Source of the DNA: Chrysochromulina tobinii
Lineage: Eukaryota > Haptophyta > Prymnesiales > Chrysochromulinaceae
Length of the DNA: 15,590 nt
Direction of reading: 5' to 3'
NCBI GenBank assembly: GCA_001275005.1
Contig: JWZX01000178.1
Span: forward strand, 1 to 15,590
Each line of letters opens with the position of its first letter. The first letter of the stretch is position 1. The position numbers and the translations under genes are program-made. Positions 15,352 to 15,590 of this stretch are shown here, piece after piece. Under the pieces are notes generated by a model. The model was not told the origin of the DNA, made no database searches, and saw only the letters and a list, made by a program, of their open reading frames with translations.

Positions 15352-15416
15352 ATACACGTTGTTTGAGCTCCCTCGCAGAATCATGCAGGCAGTCAGAAGC
15401 CCTGGGGACGCGAACT

Positions 15417-15590
15417 ATGATTAGACTATGTCCTACATGTAGTATTGTAGTTCGGGTTCTTTGGGTCCCTTGGGGCGCGCTCTGTGAAGGTTTCACACGC
15501 GTGACCGGCACCGGCTTCGTCGCCGCGCACAATGGGCAGTACGCCGACGCCCTCTCCAAAGGTGTCGGCGTCTCCCTACTCGTCGCCGAG
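15417..15590 (+). CDS. Possible 5' part of a further gene, cut by the window edge
   Basis: From ATG 15417 an open frame runs 58 codons to the window end. The first 24 or so codons do not show the local coding bias. From about 15489 the codons turn strongly G/C-ending and the translation (VTGTGFVAAHNGQYADALSK, then GVGVSLLVAE) looks like real protein. A likely reading is that a coding exon starts near 15489-15500, possibly after a splice acceptor (GAAG at 15486-15489), rather than at this ATG. I do not recognise the product. Confidence 0.35.
   Translation, partial: MIRLCPTCSIVVRVLWVPWGALCEGFTRVTGTGFVAAHNGQYADALSKGVGVSLLVAE

Overview
The window is eukaryotic nuclear DNA from a GC-rich, gene-dense microbe, most likely a haptophyte or similar microalga. 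The reasons are: protein families found only in eukaryotes (COP9 signalosome subunit 7, PRA1, WRAP73); short GT-AG introns of 78-146 bp that restore family-conserved protein sequence when removed; strong G/C preference at third codon positions; no operon-type spacing; and Dpy-30/RIIa-like docking motifs on otherwise unrelated proteins. The organism name is an inference. Nothing here is diagnostic at species level.

Layout, left to right. (1) 39-1502 (+): a protein with an RIIa/Dpy-30-like N-terminus, an OmpA-like region broken by an 18-bp minisatellite, and a C2-like C-terminus. (2) 1649-2609 (+): CSN7 in three exons. (3) 2610-3791: no gene found; it contains a very GC-rich block of unclear origin. 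(4) 5837-3792 (-): phosphoglucomutase. I infer a first exon that adds a Dpy-30-like docking tag. (5) 6913-6305 (-): a PRA1-family membrane protein. (6) 7144-9903 (+): a 919-residue protein of unknown function with an RSP repeat and a helical C-terminal half. (7) 10372-11951 (+): WRAP73 (WDR8) in two exons, whose intron looks as if it arose by tandem duplication of exon sequence and is filled with telomere-like repeats. (8) 12315-13724 (+): a secreted PI-PLC X-domain-like phosphodiesterase. (9) 14212-15351 (+): a capsule-polysaccharide-type (KpsS-like) glycosyltransferase, just downstream of a perfect 42-bp tandem duplication. (10) After about 15490 a coding-looking reading frame runs off the right edge.

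The genes do not form a pathway. A loose theme is cilium/centrosome: WRAP73 is a centrosome/basal-body protein, and RIIa/Dpy-30 motifs are common on flagellar and scaffold-anchored proteins. The clearest unusual observations are the duplication-born WRAP73 intron, the docking-tagged phosphoglucomutase, and a stop-free intron of 3n length in CSN7. I see no CRISPR array, tRNA, transposon or complete rRNA gene.
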